The position numbers and the translations under genes are program-made. DNA of 64,000 bases from Tricholomella constricta (taxonomy: Eukaryota > Basidiomycota > Agaricomycetes > Agaricales > Lyophyllaceae), in NCBI GenBank assembly GCA_013368375.1, contig JAACJP010000003.1:372001-436000 (forward strand), given 5' to 3'. Position 1 is the first letter of the stretch; each line of letters begins with the position of its first letter. Below are positions 1 through 13,278 of the stretch, piece by piece. The notes below the pieces were generated by a model that did no database searches, was not told where the DNA came from, and saw only the letters and a list, made by a program, of their open reading frames with translations.

Positions 1-1217
1 GGTTCAACTTGAACTCAGTCTTCGATGAGCCAGAATGGGTAGGAAAGCTGTATCTTGGAATGGTGTTGCAGCAAGCTGAAGCCGAGGGTATGTCAGCTTT
101 TCCTCTATGTAACGTCTAAACTGAACGTCTTCTAGGTTATTCGGTGTTTGCAGTGACCCAAGCAGACCCATCAGCACCTCTAGCTTTGCCTCGCACAGAG
201 GCCGATGAGATCGCATCAACTCTCCCAGAACCCACATCCGCTGCCCGCTCAGGATTCCACTCATCGTCATACAAACCATCTTCGGTGCCATCTTCTACGG
301 CGCCCAGTGGTCCCACGCAAATCGAAGGTTTCGAAGGCGAAGATTACGAATTACAGGCAGCACTGCAAGCGTCCCTCATGGGCAGTGAATATTCCAGTTA
401 CGATGAAACTCTCGCTCCGGCCCCTTTTTCTCGGGCATTTGCTCCCCTCCCATCCGATCCTGACGATACCGAATCCCCAATCCGTTCGACGTCACGACCT
501 GATACAGGGACACGTACTCTCGTGGATGGAAGCCTGCATCCCACTGCGCCAACAATACCGCCAGCCGAGCCAGATGAGGAGTCAGACCCTGTCCAGGCCA
601 GTCTGCAACGCAACAGGTTGATGCTGCAGCGCATGAGAGCAGAGCAGGAGTTTGCTCAGCGAGAGTTATGGGGAGAAGACCCTTCAGGCCCTGACGCAGC
701 TGCGTTTGAGACAAGAAGGGCGGAAAGGAGGAGGGAGGAGGAGGAAGAGGCGGACCAATTGCGACGCGCGATCGAAGAGAGCGAAGCACTAGCACGGATT
801 GAAGGACCTGTGCCTCGTGACAACGACGAGCAGCTAGACGACACCGGGATGAATATTGTTCAAAGAGCACCCGATGTCCCACCGGGGTTATTCACCCCCG
901 GTGGACATGCTATCGACCACAGGGTGTACGACGACGATGATGCGGAGTTGCAGGCAGCCCTTAAAGCCTCCCTGGAGCAAGTTCCACAGGGATGGGAGTT
1001 CCCAGAACTACAACCTCAACGAACACCTCTTCGTCCTCTCTCTGCTGCTCGGCAGCCTTCTTCGGCAGTCTTGCAGCCAGGCGAAGAGAAGAATGTGGAG
1101 GATACAGAATCCGTATTATCGGCTGAAACGGAAGACCATCCTCGGTCCGATCCAGGTGCAGAGTCAGTTACAGTCGATGAGCTGAGGAGAAGGAGGCTGG
1201 CTAGATTTGGGGCCTGA
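1..1217 (+). CDS. Ataxin-3-like Josephin-domain deubiquitinase, 3' part
   Basis: Only the C-terminal part is in the window; the start lies to the left. Exons run to 87 and 136-1217, with an intron at 88-135. The first exon encodes the end of a Josephin cysteine-protease domain: the FNLNS motif, which carries the catalytic Asn region in ataxin-3, then a helix leading into GYSVFAV, matching the ataxin-3 order. The catalytic Cys and His lie upstream and cannot be checked. Downstream are two ubiquitin-interacting motifs, around EDYELQAALQASL and DDAELQAALKASL, plus an Arg/Glu-rich helix with a third possible UIM (QLRRAIEESEAL). The family trims ubiquitin chains in protein quality control. The remainder is disordered and Ser/Pro-rich. 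Family assignment is firm; the fungal substrate is unknown. Confidence 0.88.
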
Positions 1218-1443
1218 TACTTCGTTTTTCGAGCTCTCAAGTGTGGACGTATCGTGAGGTTAATTGAAGGCACGTACATACTTCGGTTGCGAAATTGGGT
1301 GGATATAAGGAAGGGAGGATCCTACGACATTTTGCCTCGCAGAAGCAAGAGGGCTGTACATATTATAAAAAATACAGTACGGATGATAAGGTGCAATAAA
1401 AGTGCGTTGTCCGAGTGACTGAAAAGAAAGCAGACGTGTTTAC

Positions 1444-3472
1444 TCAGGGTGCCGTGGGCATAGGAGGGTCAGTTGGATCAACATCATCCTCAGGTTGGCG
1501 GCGGCGTCGCTTCGCAAAACGAAGGTAGCGGGAGAAGCGATTACCAGAAGTCGAAAAGGAGGGCTCCTGCATATTTGATTCATGCTCTTCGACGCCCGCA
1601 GTGTGGGATTGGTTAGATTCCCCGGATAGAATGTTTTCCAAAGCAAGAAAATCTGGAATGAGAATGAGTTCGATCCTAATCAAACTTTTCAAAGCTGACC
1701 TTCTCGACAAATGGGGCAGGAACTGGAGAGTTCCAACAACCAAGGATCGACACAACTTTGATGAAAGCGATGTTTACCTTCGCAAGGTAGCAAACGAAGA
1801 TCATCGCCTTCTTCAAAGTCCATGATGCATATTGGACATGTCTCTCGTCCCATGGAAGCAGGAACAACATCGGTTCGGTCAATTTCAGCGCCACGCGACG
1901 ATCCTTCCCCAAGACTAACGGTTTGAATAGAGCGATGAGGCGCAACAGCTCGACGCCATTGTGGCGAGACATGGCTGCATTGTGCGGCAGCTGCATTCTG
2001 AGGGGTTTCCAAAATCGCCAGATTGTTGGCCGGTGAAGGCTTTGGTTGTACGGTATCTCGGCCTTCAATATGAACAATCTCCCATTCCTTCAACTCCATT
2101 GATTGGCTATTGGCAGGACTCGCCTCAATGTCCTTTACAGGCTTTTGCTGCGCTACAGGTTCGGAAGAGGGATCGGTCACATCTGCATCGTTGCCGAATT
2201 TGACGACGGGGAAGGTGTCCAGGATAGCGCGCGTCAAACCCCGAGCACGACTTTGACTAACACCACCTCTGCCGTTGCGAGCCCGAGGACCGTATCGTTC
2301 TGGATGACGAATCGCCCTAATGGCCTAGTCAAGCATCATGATCAAATTCATATAACACGGATATGTGGAAGGAACATACGCCCGAAATAATGACGGCGCA
2401 GAACAAGGCTGAGACACAGCCTGTGATTGCGTAGAGGATGATCCTGTGTAGAATAGAGTCAGGAAGGTGTCCGAACAATTGAGGTGGGAAAGCGATGTAC
2501 ATTGCCAACGCTGTATTTTGTTTTTTATGCGGAGGATTAGAAGCGTTCGTGGAGCCGTTACTACTAGATGGATCGTCGATCTCGCCTGTAGCATTGTAGG
2601 CTTGAAGAATAGCAAACAGGTAGCCAGGCGCTGGGGGCGTGCCGACTTGCAATGTCGTATTCATCATGGCGGCCGAATCATTTAGGCGTTTAGAGTCATA
2701 AACGCCGTAGATGCTCTCATTCATTGGACCGAATTGCCCAAATTGATACTCGATGAGAGACGCACTTGTCAGGCTTTGCGTGGAGAAAATATCGAACACC
2801 TGGTCGAAGGTTGATGGGTCTGCATATTCCGGATTGATTACACAGGCAAGGGAATTGACAGAATATAGGAGCTGAGAAAATTTATTTTCAGAAACGGCTC
2901 TTAAGAAGAATGTACCTCACCGACTGCGGCAACAGCTCCCTTATCACGAGCAAGAGTAAAGACATCCTCTTCCTGCGACGCGTTGGTCGCATTGAAATCG
3001 CAGGAAACCATTGCAATCCATGGTGTATCGGCTGTTGAGAGGGTTTAAGTTGTGAGAACTAGCGTTGAAGCGATTAGACTTACTGGGTGGTGTCTGACTG
3101 CTGACTTTCGCCTCCGAAAAATGGACCAACGCGCCCTAGAACGGATGATTGAATACGGCTGTGCAGGCAGATAAGGCCACATATACCTTGCTAATCCCTT
3201 GACTGCCATAACCAGCGAGTTGGTAGGAGACGTTTTGGGAATAGTAACTGCGAAGAACGGTTGAGGATTAGGCCAATTCATGACATGAAGAGTGCTGACC
3301 CGTTGGAATACCACCTCAGATGCAACTGGGAGATATCGGTGATATTCAGACCACCCGCGATGGCCACATCGGAAGAATTGGTAGGAAGTGCGGGAATATA
3401 CGCGAGAACATGTAAGAAGACGAATAGGAGGACGACGACGAGATCTCGCAAGCCCCTCAGGGCTACGGCCAT
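1444..3472 (-). CDS. PA-TM-RING E3 ubiquitin ligase (Goliath/RNF13-like)
   Basis: The protein is predicted to be membrane-anchored and to ubiquitinate targets at endosomes or vacuole. It starts at 3472 with a signal-anchor segment (MAVALRGLRDLVVVLLFVFL). Several small exons encode a lumenal protease-associated domain with N-glycosylation sequons; GALVHFSEAKV and DKGAVAAV are the PA core. A hydrophobic helix follows near 2430 (IILYAITGCVSALFCAVII). The cytosolic tail has a RING-H2 domain (CPIC x many, HRFHQSCVDPWL, CPIC) at about 1735-1850. The last intron splits the codon after CPICRE, and the final exon ends at 1444 with a basic stretch. Exon joins were judged by eye. Family assignment is strong; the start is the first ATG before the signal segment. 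Confidence 0.82.
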
Positions 3473-3805
3473 CGAGAAGGATGGAAGAAGAGGACGAGAG
3501 ACAGGCCTGGAATTGAAGTCAGCGGGCCGGGAGTGGCTGTTTGCCGTGCGGCGGAAACGTTTTTGCAATGTTTCACATAACCTTGCCCCCAAGTCCCAAA
3601 CAAGTCTCAAACGGCTGCACCGTCGACAATGAACAGGATCCTAGATCTTAGCAGACACTATCGATACTACGCATGGCTTCTCCGAGATCATAACCTTCAT
3701 CTATCCCTGTCCTCCATCAAAGCGTAGTTGCATGTCTGTGCAGCTTATCCGAGTCAATCTTCAACACAACTGAAGAGTTCGCTCGAAGATCTCCGTCTAA
3801 AGATC
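3473..3805. other. Intergenic, promoter of the RING ligase gene
   Basis: 333 bp between the 5' end of the RING ligase gene and the 3' end of the allantoinase gene, both on the minus strand. It must hold the ligase promoter and the allantoinase terminator. No repeat or further gene was seen. Confidence 0.4.
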
Positions 3806-5547
3806 CTACAGCAGCTGTCCCATCCGGGCCAACTCTTCCGAACGGTTGATATCGTAGACTAAGACACCTCGGAGGAAAGTCATCTCCACTTGGCCTTGAA
3901 GCGTCATTCCAACATATGGCGATACTTTGTTCTTAAAGTTCAAAGACTCGCGAGTCACCTGCACAGCAATGAAGAGCATGAATAGTATGAACACGATCGA
4001 AAATGATGGACAGACTGTAAACTCAGCATTGGGGTTCCAAATAACGAAGTCTCCGTCAAGGCCGACTTGTAATTTGCCCTTCAAGTGGCCCAATCCAGCG
4101 TGCTCTGCGCTCTTTGTACTTGTCCAATCGACGATTTGAGCGAGAGATACACCCCGCTTTTGCCCTTCTGTCCACAGCAGACTCAAGCCTAAACCCAAGG
4201 TACTGATCCCACCCCAAGCCCCCATGATATCGCCTTGATCGAGTTTTTTGAGCTCGGCAACACATGGGCTGTGGTCAGATACAACGGAGTCAATCAAGCC
4301 CTCCTTAAGGCCGTCCCACAATGAGTCTTGATTGTGCGCATCCCGGACTGGGGGACAGCACTTAAATTCGGGATGACCATTTGGGATCTCATCTGTCGAC
4401 AGACAAAGGTAATGGAAGCACGTTTCTACCGTCAGATTGAGCCCGGCTGCCCTCGCAGCACGGATGAGTGGCAGGGCAGATGACGCAGATAGATGAACGA
4501 TGTGACATCGCAGAGTTGGATACGTTTTTTGGAGGGAAGTGATGAGGGAGATGGCATCTGTCTCCAGCTTCTCTGGTCGCGACTGGAGGAACGTGGAATA
4601 TAGTGTGGGATCAGAGGTACCCTCGGGCGATTCGGGTATTTCTGTCGTTCCGAGTTCTGCGTGGAACAACAGGACAGTCGAGGTATTCTAACAATGATAG
4701 GTCTATTTCTGAACTAAATGCCAATGGTAAGAGTATCTGTACACACCTGGAGTTCACTCATCGACAGTTCAAGATCATGCTTCTCTACAAACGGAAATTC
4801 CTGTAATAGGCTTCTGGTCAAGAAACATTTATTGATAAGGGCGCAGAACATACATCAACGCCGCTCTCAATCAGAAAGCACTTGAACCCTTTGATTCCTG
4901 CGGCAATGAGAGGCTTAAGGTCCTTCTGTTGCGCATTGGAGCGAATATAGTATGGGTTGTTCAGTTCCTTGGGATGTGATGTCGATGATGGAATGAACAA
5001 GCCTGATTCCCTGGAATGACCCCACCCCAGAAAGCTACATCAGAGTAGCACTGGTGCTGAGCAGCCATCCGTTTAAGCTCCAGGTGTTCAACAGTGGTCG
5101 TTGGTGGGATAGAGTTGAGTGGCATGTCCACGACTGTAGTGACGCCTCCAGATATGGCGGCTTTTGTTCCAGTCCGAAAGCCTTCCCAGTCGATGCGGCC
5201 AGGCTCGTTAAGATGCACATGCGCGCTGATTGTAAATGAATGATCAGGATCAGTGTGGATTACAGCTCAGTAACACACTCGACAAGACCAGGTAGGACAG
5301 TGTTATCACCAGCATCTATCCATTCGATGGCATCGTCATGAGGCTGAGCATCTCTGGGTTGATAAGTTTGGGCGATATCAATGATTTTTCCAGTCAAGAC
5401 ATGGATTGTGATTGTGGCAGGAACGGGTTCGGGATTGCCTGGGAGGAGGACGTTGCGGCCAGTGCAGATGAGAAGCTGTGGCATGGTGGATGACTTGGAG
5501 TAGGATGACTCGCCAACTAAACCCTTTAAGAGCCACGGTCGCATCAA
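3806..5547 (-). CDS. DAL1: Allantoinase
   Basis: Hydrolyses allantoin to allantoate (EC 3.5.2.5), a step of purine-nitrogen salvage in the cytosol. The amidohydrolase fold is clear. The metal-binding HVHLNEPGR motif is rebuilt across an intron (VD|AHVHL) near 5215-5280. The carboxylated-lysine segment is [13 protein letters not shown]; later metal ligands are in [10 protein letters not shown] and ETCFHYL, and the catalytic Asp is in VVSDHSPC. The C-terminal strand ([10 protein letters not shown]) is typical. The start at 5547 gives a 20-residue leader before the conserved region; an internal Met further on is also possible. The 57-nt intron near 3960-4016 is a multiple of three and free of stops. 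It starts 77 bp from the Yippee gene, back to back. Confidence 0.9.
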
Positions 5548-5624
5548 CGAACGGATATCACGTCAGAGTCTCCCCATATAAATCAGCACAGCCAGCAGCC
5601 TCCAGGTGATATCCCCCGCCCACC
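5548..5624. promoter_or_regulatory. Compact divergent promoter, allantoinase / Yippee
   Basis: Only 77 bp separate the two start codons. A TATAAA lies at about 5576-5582, some 45 bp before the Yippee ATG, which has a good Kozak context (CCACCATG). The elements of both genes must overlap here. Confidence 0.5.
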
Positions 5625-6228
5625 ATGCCAACTTTTCACGACGATCCCGCCGCCGGCCAGCAGGACCACGTCCCACGTCGTCTCCCCCCTCTACCCCAAC
5701 CGACATCACGACCTTTGCCTCTAGTCCCACGCTCTCTTGCGTGCAAACGGTGTAAGGCGTGCATTACATCTAGCCACGTCCTTCTACCTCCATCATCTGT
5801 GCGTCCTTAGGATTTTCTTGTGTCTCTATACCCGCTGACGGTCTCATGTCCATAGTACCCGCCTGATTCCCGCCTGTTCAAGGGATTCTCTGGAAAAGCT
5901 TCACTGTTTACTGAAACGTATGTTGGTATATTCTATTGCAATTTCGGTGCATCCCGACGTCTTCTTCAACAGATACAACGTCAGGCTTTCCAGCCCTGCG
6001 GTTCAGCTAATGGCAACGGGTGCCCATACAATGCAAGAGATAACTTGCTCATCCTGTTCTTCGTATCTGGGGTGGAAGATCGTCCGGGCACACGAGAGCT
6101 CTGAGAAATGGAAGGAGGGAAAGTCTTTACTTGAACTCGAAAACCTTTATCACCATGCGGATGATTTTATATCCTTCGTTCGTCCCTCTCACAGCTCATC
6201 GGACTCAGACTCGGACTACAGTTTGTAG
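5625..6228 (+). CDS. Yippee-like zinc-binding protein
   Basis: Three exons (5625-5798, 5856-5917, 5973-6228) with in-phase joins. The Yippee fold binds one zinc through two CxxC pairs. Visible are CKRC in the N-terminal half and CSSC (ITCSSCSSYLGWK) in the C-terminal half, followed by the diagnostic ESSEKWKEGKSLLEL. The middle exon gives the conserved loop FKGFSGKASLFTE. The N-terminal 40 residues are Pro-rich and the tail is an Asp/Ser acidic stretch. Yippee proteins are small, often nuclear or spindle-associated, with poorly known biochemistry. Length of about 160 residues is slightly more than usual because of the leader and tail. Confidence 0.87.
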
Positions 6229-6487
6229 CCACTGTGTATCTGGTGTTCATCGAGGCTTAAACGATGTCGTCAACCTTTAGCTTGTAGTATTAAGACCTCT
6301 AACTTATCAGTCATTTATGCTTTTTAGGAGCACAGCTCCGATGGTGAAGCTCTGAAACTCGAATTGACTGACCCTGACACTCGGTTCCACGTGTCCGCTG
6401 GATGATGGCTCCTTTTTCCATTTAGCAACCAGCCAAGTCCTGTAACTTAGCTTCCTATCCATGCTCTCTTCCTCAGCCCCCTAGGAA

Positions 6488-8918
6488 ATGGCTTCGGCGG
6501 AATATATCTCCAACTCCTTGCCCAAGGACGACCCGTTAGAAGCCTTGCGCTCTCCTGAGGTGCCTGACCTTGCGAGCAAGGAACGCGAGCACGAGTCGAT
6601 CGTCACAGACTCCGAATTCAAGGATATCACTCTCGACGATGACGCTGCTTTCTCTCCCATATCTTTGACAAGAGACCCAAGCCCAGACCCCAACACGCCT
6701 TCCAACGAAGTGGAAGCGCCGGATACGGCACGGCCTCGCAGTGTGTCATCTCTACACACGACCGTTTTCAATCCAACGAGATCAGGTCACAAGAAATCAG
6801 CTTCAACCACGACGATTCGTTCTAGCAACAACCTGCCTTTCATCGTGGCTCGACTGAACCTTCAAGATGAACGTCGTCTGTCGCACCGAGGCAGCGTGGA
6901 TGGCCAGCAAAAGCTTCAGGAGGAGTTCGCTCGCCTTCATGAGGAGGAGGAGAAAGAGCCTAAGGATAATGCTGTCAACGGAACGATTGATTGGGGTGCG
7001 TTGCTTTTGATTACTCCTTTCATGGCCTAATAGACCTTTGAATGCTCCGGTAGACTTCTGGGGAGCGGTAATATCTGGTACGAGGCGCCTCCCACCAAGA
7101 TACGTCTTAACTACATGGTGTCAGCCTAGACTATCAGGGATTTGCGTCCGAAAGACCAGAAGAGCTGGCCACAGCCATTGCAAGGGGCGTTCCGGATACG
7201 CTCCGGGGAATGATGTGGCAGCATATGTGAGGACTACACTACTTCGTACATAGAATGTGTATCTCATCGGTATTCAGGGCCGCCTCAAAGGACCCGGAAC
7301 TCGAGGATGCTTATCTGAAACTGCTCAAAGAGACGAGTATACATGAGAAGGCCATCATTCGAGATCTTGGAAGGTTTATAATTTCCCGCTGCCATAATTT
7401 GTACTTCGCACTGAACATCTGATATCAAAGAACGTTTCCACATCATGATTTCTTCAATGACGGACAAGGGATTGGACAAGAGAACCTGTTCAACGTTTTG
7501 AAAGCCTATTCATTGTGCTTGTCCATCACTACTCCTGCGATTATCTCTAATGCAATTGGCAGATACGATCCACAAGTGGGATATTGTCAAGGCCTTCCAT
7601 TTGTAGTCGCAATCCTCCTCTTGAACGTGAGCAATATCAAAACAAATTCCAACTCAGAGCTAAGTGCATAACAGATGCCGGACGAGGAAGCCTTTTCTCT
7701 TCTCGTCAGGTTGATGTACGTGTATGATCTCCGTGGCCATTTTCTTCCAGAGATGCCCAAACTACAAATGCGTCTTGTAAGTCAAAGAGAAAACTGCCGG
7801 AGTCCTACTCATACGTCTCTTAGTTTCAGGTAGGAATCGACGCAAGATATCTATGATTCCAGTGACATATCTTCACGTCCTAGTTTGACCGCCTGATTGA
7901 GGAACTCTTGCCCGTCCTCCACATACACTTCCTACGACAGGGTATCAAATCGAGTATGTTTTGCTCGCAATGGTTCCTGACGATGTTCAGCTATCGGTGC
8001 GTCCTACGACGAAATGCACTTCATCCACAGACTGACTATTTCCGCAGATTTCCGCTGCCTGTCGTCTTTCGGATATATGATAACTGTCTAGCTAGTGGCA
8101 TTGAAGCCATATTTGGATTCAGCATCATGCTTCTCAAGAAGAATGAGGAGGAGCTGCTGGGACTCAAGTTTGATGAAATTCTCTCATTCCTAAATACCCG
8201 CCTGTTCGATAAGTACAAGGTAAGTACATTTCGGCTGGACCTAATTCGCCTCCTATTCATGCGAACTTCTGGGTCTAGATGGGATTGAAAGTAGAAGAGA
8301 ACGAGGAAAACACAACGTACAATGTCGACGAGTTTGTTCAGGATGCCGTCGCATTGCACATTACACCATTCATGCTTGACTCATACAGGCATGAGTATGA
8401 GGATCACTTGGTACGGAACTGCTCCTGTCTAACGATCAACAGTGGTCTGATTTTCTTCTTAGAGGGAAACAAACAAACATGCAACTGAGATGGATGAACT
8501 TCGAAGCACCAATCGCAGTTTGTCTGCGCAAGTGTGCGTGTTCCTGTCATCGTTGATGTTGCAAAGGACCCTCATACCTTTTGCGCAGGAAAAATCTCGA
8601 AAACAGCCTTGCTCAACTTAATGCGGAACATGTGGAACTCCTGGTACGACTCGCTCACCCATTGAATTATTTAAGTCCACGCCTAAAGCTACAACGCAGA
8701 ACGAGCTTGTCAAGTCTCGACTACGAAACGAGGAAATGGAGGAAGAGCTCGTCCGGTACAAGTTACTGTAAGTCCCACGCGTTAATCCTTATATTATTTT
8801 GCTTGATGCTTTTGTTCGTAGGTATGCGGAAGCAATGCATGAAAACCAAGATGCGCAATCATCACACCGCATATCCATCGCTCAGATGCTGAAGCTGAAA
8901 CGCGGCAGCAATTCCTAG
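6488..8918 (+). CDS. TBC-domain Rab GTPase-activating protein (Gyp5/EVI5-like)
   Basis: About ten exons; the start ATG at 6488 opens a 180-residue disordered Ser/Pro-rich leader. The TBC domain begins around 7060 (DFWGAVIS, then GVPDTLRGMMWQ). The catalytic arginine finger is present in IRDLGRTFP and the glutamine finger in YCQGLPFV, so it should be active in stimulating Rab GTP hydrolysis. Further TBC blocks include MCSQWFLTMFSY and RIYDNCLASGIEAIFG. The last 150 residues form a coiled coil (ENSLAQLNAEHVELL, RLRNEEMEEELVRYKLLY), as in Gyp5 and EVI5, which act on secretory or recycling Rabs. The stop is at 8916-8918. Intron joins were read by eye, so small exon errors are possible. Confidence 0.87.
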
Positions 8919-9284
8919 AAGACCTAGACTCCGTCAACCACGGTTGACACTTTCGTGCCTGCTTACCGACTCCACACAGCATTTTTCTCGAAATCACTGA
9001 CATCGCCATGTATTCTAATCTTACCTACATTGCTATCTAATCCACAAGTGGCTGCGCCTCGTGGAGGTTTACCCTGCAGTCATTGTTAATGAGAACGGTT
9101 GACATGTTGTGTCTCCCGCACGTGGCGTTTGATTGCCGATATGCCACGTGATTGCCTTGTACTTGGATTGACTACGGTTTCTATTTACAAGCTTCGTGGC
9201 CGTCGTCGTTGTCCACGACGCCGACGTCCTCTTGCTCTCTGTTGGCTGCGTCCAGATCAGCTGAAGCCCTTGATACTTCTGCCA
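8919..9284 (+). promoter_or_regulatory. Intergenic / 5' region of the Ser-rich gene
   Basis: No conserved coding sequence is recognised. The reading frame of the next gene stays open back to an ATG at 9099, so part of this stretch could be coding; its composition (Arg-rich) is not like the rest of that protein, so it is treated as upstream region. Confidence 0.35.
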
Positions 9285-12200
9285 ATGCTTTGGTCCAAGC
9301 GTCGCTCTTCCCGCCAGGAATCATACAACTCTATTCCACACAACAAACTTGCCCAACCCGAAGAACAACGCACTCATCCTTCTCGCCGTCAATCGATACC
9401 AACAAATTCAAGCCCGAGATTTCCCTTCTCTCCTCTTGATCCTCTTGATCCTCAAGGCTCCCAGTCTTCGCTTGTTGCCGCAGCCGACGACCTATCATCG
9501 TCAGGTATTCTCCCGGCGTCCGACCCCCATCCCTCTGTCGCAAAGCAGTCCATTGGACATCAGATTATCAATCGTGAGGTCTCTGGTGCAAAAAATACAA
9601 TGTGTGTTTAGAACAGTAGCCAACCATTCTGTTATTTATCTAACTTTGCTCTTCAAGGTCATCAGAGCCGAGACAGACAAAGTCAGACAACAACCGACGA
9701 TCGCCCAAATCCACTACCCAACCCTTTAACGTCAAACCGTCGGACGAAATGCCTGGGAGTCTCACCACAGACTTATACACATACAATTCATTAAATTCTT
9801 TCTCCTTTGGCTCCGTTCAGCCACCGGCGCCCTCCCCGTCATCTCGCCCCGTTCATCCGCTTTCAACTGGCCACGGGGACGCGGACAGCATCGGCGAAGA
9901 CACTTTTCTTGGACCCGATGTTACGCCTCGTCCATCAGTTGTGGCCTACAATCATCTCAGCCAATCTCGTAGTCATCCAGCGCAACCTCCGTCACCGCTT
10001 GAGGGGTCTTCATCAACGCATGCATATCCTCGGGTTCACGACAAAGTCAGCACGGATCGGAACCCTGATCACAATGGAAGAGAATCGGACACCTCCTCCC
10101 ATATAGGAATCTCATCAGCTTCAGCCTCAGTAACATCCCTCTCTAGCACTAGCGCCGACTTCTCACGTACCGGATCTCGAATGAGCCATCGCACGAGCTC
10201 TACAAACCAAACTTCAGCCGACCACTCGTCAATTGAAGATGACGAAGATGATCATCATCACCCCATTCCTCCCCATGCCCTCTCGCGCAGTGCCGAGTCA
10301 AGCGGCACCAACACTGGAAACAACACGGCAGTAGAGTTCAGCTCTGATGAGGAGTACGGCGACTCCGAGTACGATTATTACGACGAAGAAAGTGGGATGC
10401 ACATTGAGATCAGTTCCGCGCGATATGAGGGTAGCGTCGTGACGTATGACTGGGAGCGTAACTTCTATGCCGGCGCAAGTGGTAGCAATGGCAGCATCCG
10501 AGGCCAAGCTGGCTTCGGTCACTCAGAGAGGAGGGGGAGTTTACCTATGGTAATTCCGGGGACAACGCCTCCGCTCGACGTAGGAGAAACCTCCATGTTC
10601 TCGGGTGGACGAAACAGAGAAGATAGCCTCGCGACCCTTCGCAGGCCGAGTCGAAGTCTCGACGATGACACCAAGAAGATGGGACTTGGCCGAGCCATGG
10701 AGTCATCAACTTCCGGCGAGGCAACCTTGGAAGACCCTCTACAATCCTCGCCGGTATCGGTGCCTGGGAGCGATGGTGATTGGAGGCTCTTGCAGGAGAG
10801 AAGTAAATCGAAAGGCAAAGCGAGGGAAATGGACAAAGGTCTTGCATCCACCTCCGACACCGGCGTCACCGATCAGCCATCACAAGTTTCTCCTGTTCCT
10901 ATGGACGAATTTGACCGCGATTGGCTGCAAATGCGGGGAGGGATCACGGCTTTTGATCCAAGTGCGCTCGGGGACATCATCGGGAGTTCCAACTCAGCAT
11001 CGAGCTCTAACGACCGCAGGCCATCCGCTACAAGCACACGTTGGGTGATGAATTTCAGCAGAGATGCGAGGCGGCCAAGCACAGTTTCGATCTACGGCGG
11101 CGATTCCTTTGGTAAGGCCATCCGTAATTGGGAGGGGCCTCGCTATAAAGCTCAACAACGAGACTGGAGCTTCAAACGGGAGAAGGCAGATAGGCAACCT
11201 GATGCCTCCATTCGAAGGCCGAGTACAACAGGATTTTTAACTCCAAGGGGAAGCATGATGACAGAGAGAGTCGGCACTCCCTCTGGAACTGTCCAGGAAC
11301 AGGAGAGGGAGGTGCACAAGGATTCAGAGAAGGACACAGGACCGTCTTCCTCCTCCGCTTGGAAAGGGATGCGACTCAATGCACAGGAATTTTGGAGGAA
11401 TGACCTTGTGGGAAGATTTAGAGTAGACAGACGCGCAACAAGACGTATGTTCGCCTTATCTAGGCTTTGAACCTGCCTAACCTCATTGCCTATCTAGCTA
11501 CTGACGAGTCCAAAGGCCCACAACAACGCCTTGTGGTGCAGCCCATTCGAGATCCCTACATTGAAGTTCCCGCCTATGGACCGCCTGTTACGATCCACAA
11601 ACACTCCAAGGCAATCGCCTTCTCCATCAGCCGACACTACCGATTACCTCGAAAACGTGGCGATATTCCTCCCACGTCGTCGCGGACAACAGATGCGACC
11701 CTCAACGCCATTAATTCCGGGAGTTCTGTTGTTCCCGCCACAAAAAGAAGTTCAAGCATGATCCTCCTGGCACCTCGGCGTGTCCAGGAGGCGTACACGA
11801 GCACGAACACTACTCGGAAGCTGGAATCACACGGGTTGTTGGACGACGGAGCTGCCACAAGTTCTCTCGAGGTTCGAGATAAGGAGAGGCATAGGCGGAA
11901 TAAGGAGCGAGAGAGGCAACGGCAGTCACAAAAGGAGAAGCCAAAGGAAAAAGAACGCTCGAAGAGTAATAGCGTGGAAGTCAAAGGCAAAGGCAAGGGA
12001 AAGCAGCAAGCCAAGGACGATAGACATGTTCCCAGCGGTTCGAGCCCTATTGCGCAACCATTACCGCCACCTCCTGCGTCAGCGCCTTCGTTGCACACTT
12101 ACCCTCCGGGTTCCACTGCCTCATCAAGCAGCTTTGTGGCTCGGGAGGCGCATAATGCCGACAGGGCAGTTTCCAGGAATTCGTCCCATCAATCGCGCCG

Positions 12201-13278
12201 CAGACGTCGTGTTCGTGACCCTCTTGAAGACGACGACGACGAAAACGAAAATGGCCCCCCTACCCGCACACCGCATAGCGAGGCATTTGGGACTATGGAT
12301 GCCACCCTGATCGAGCAACTGCGCCAGGAAAAGTTCCATAACAGTGATTCAGACAGAGGTGGTTTGTGGAATCGATTTTTGGGACGCAGCGCACACTCCG
12401 TCACGTCATCCCCAGCTCAACTCCATGCTCCATTCGTACCACCTTGGCTCGGACTACAGCCAAGGAACAAGCAGGAGAGCCAACAAGGCGTCATCGACAA
12501 TCTGAACGATTCGTTCAAGGATGTTGGGTTACTGCCTTCGAACTATAACACGTCACGACATGCCGCTCCTACGTCCCACAGGCAGAGAAAGATTGCGAGC
12601 GGTAATGACAGTAATGACCCCTTCCGCGAGATACCGCCGGACTCCTTGTATATGCTTCTACCCTTGTGGCCTGGCGATACAGACCCGAGATCCGAAATCG
12701 CAGTAGCATCCTTCGAAAGGCCCTTTATCCGCAATGACCAACGGCAATACCTCCTGGTTTACTACAAACCCGATGCCACCGATGAGGAGCAGCGGAAGAC
12801 TAGGGGCGAAAAAGAAACTAGAAAACGATCTAGGCCATCCCCCACCTCGTCTTACGATTCCATCACAAAGCGAGACGACCGAGCGTCTGTCCTGCTTTCG
12901 ACTTTCCACATCACCGCCCGCCTTGTCCAGTACAAGGAGCTTCAAGGCACTGGAGTACGTGTTCCGGACGAGGGTTTGACCGTCACAGGTCCTCTGGGCG
13001 ACGCATTCAATCAAATGCCGCCTCCCGTCACGGAAACCTCACCTTACGAGTGGGTCCTGGGCATGTGCCATTCGCGCGAAGGAGGGATTGAATTCTATCC
13101 GGAAGGTCTCATCAAGATGGGATTGTGTTTACAAACTTCGGCCCCAAGAGAGGCTCCCACCTCCGAAGAAGAGGAGTTCCCTGAACCAGACGTCAAGCTG
13201 ACGCCGGTTGGAAGGGCCGTTTTGGAAATGGCGTGGTTGGGAGCCTTGGCGCTCACGAGTTTTGGTCCTGGAGCGTAG
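9285..13278 (+). CDS. Large Ser-rich, mostly disordered protein of unknown function
   Basis: Not recognised. The exon chain is an open stretch ending at 9601, then 9658-11444, then 11498-13278; both joins keep phase with gt-ag introns. The 5' end is uncertain; ATGs at 9285 and 9099 are both possible. Residues up to about 700 are low-complexity, with His/Asp/Glu clusters (DDEDDHHHP) and an acidic Tyr/Asp run (DSEYDYYDEE). A Lys/Arg/Glu-rich charged helix lies at about 11880-12030. The last 220 residues (from DPFREIPPDSLYMLLPLWPGD to TPVGRAVLEMAWLGALAL) look folded and are probably the conserved part of the family. No membrane segment or catalytic motif was found. Confidence 0.68.
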
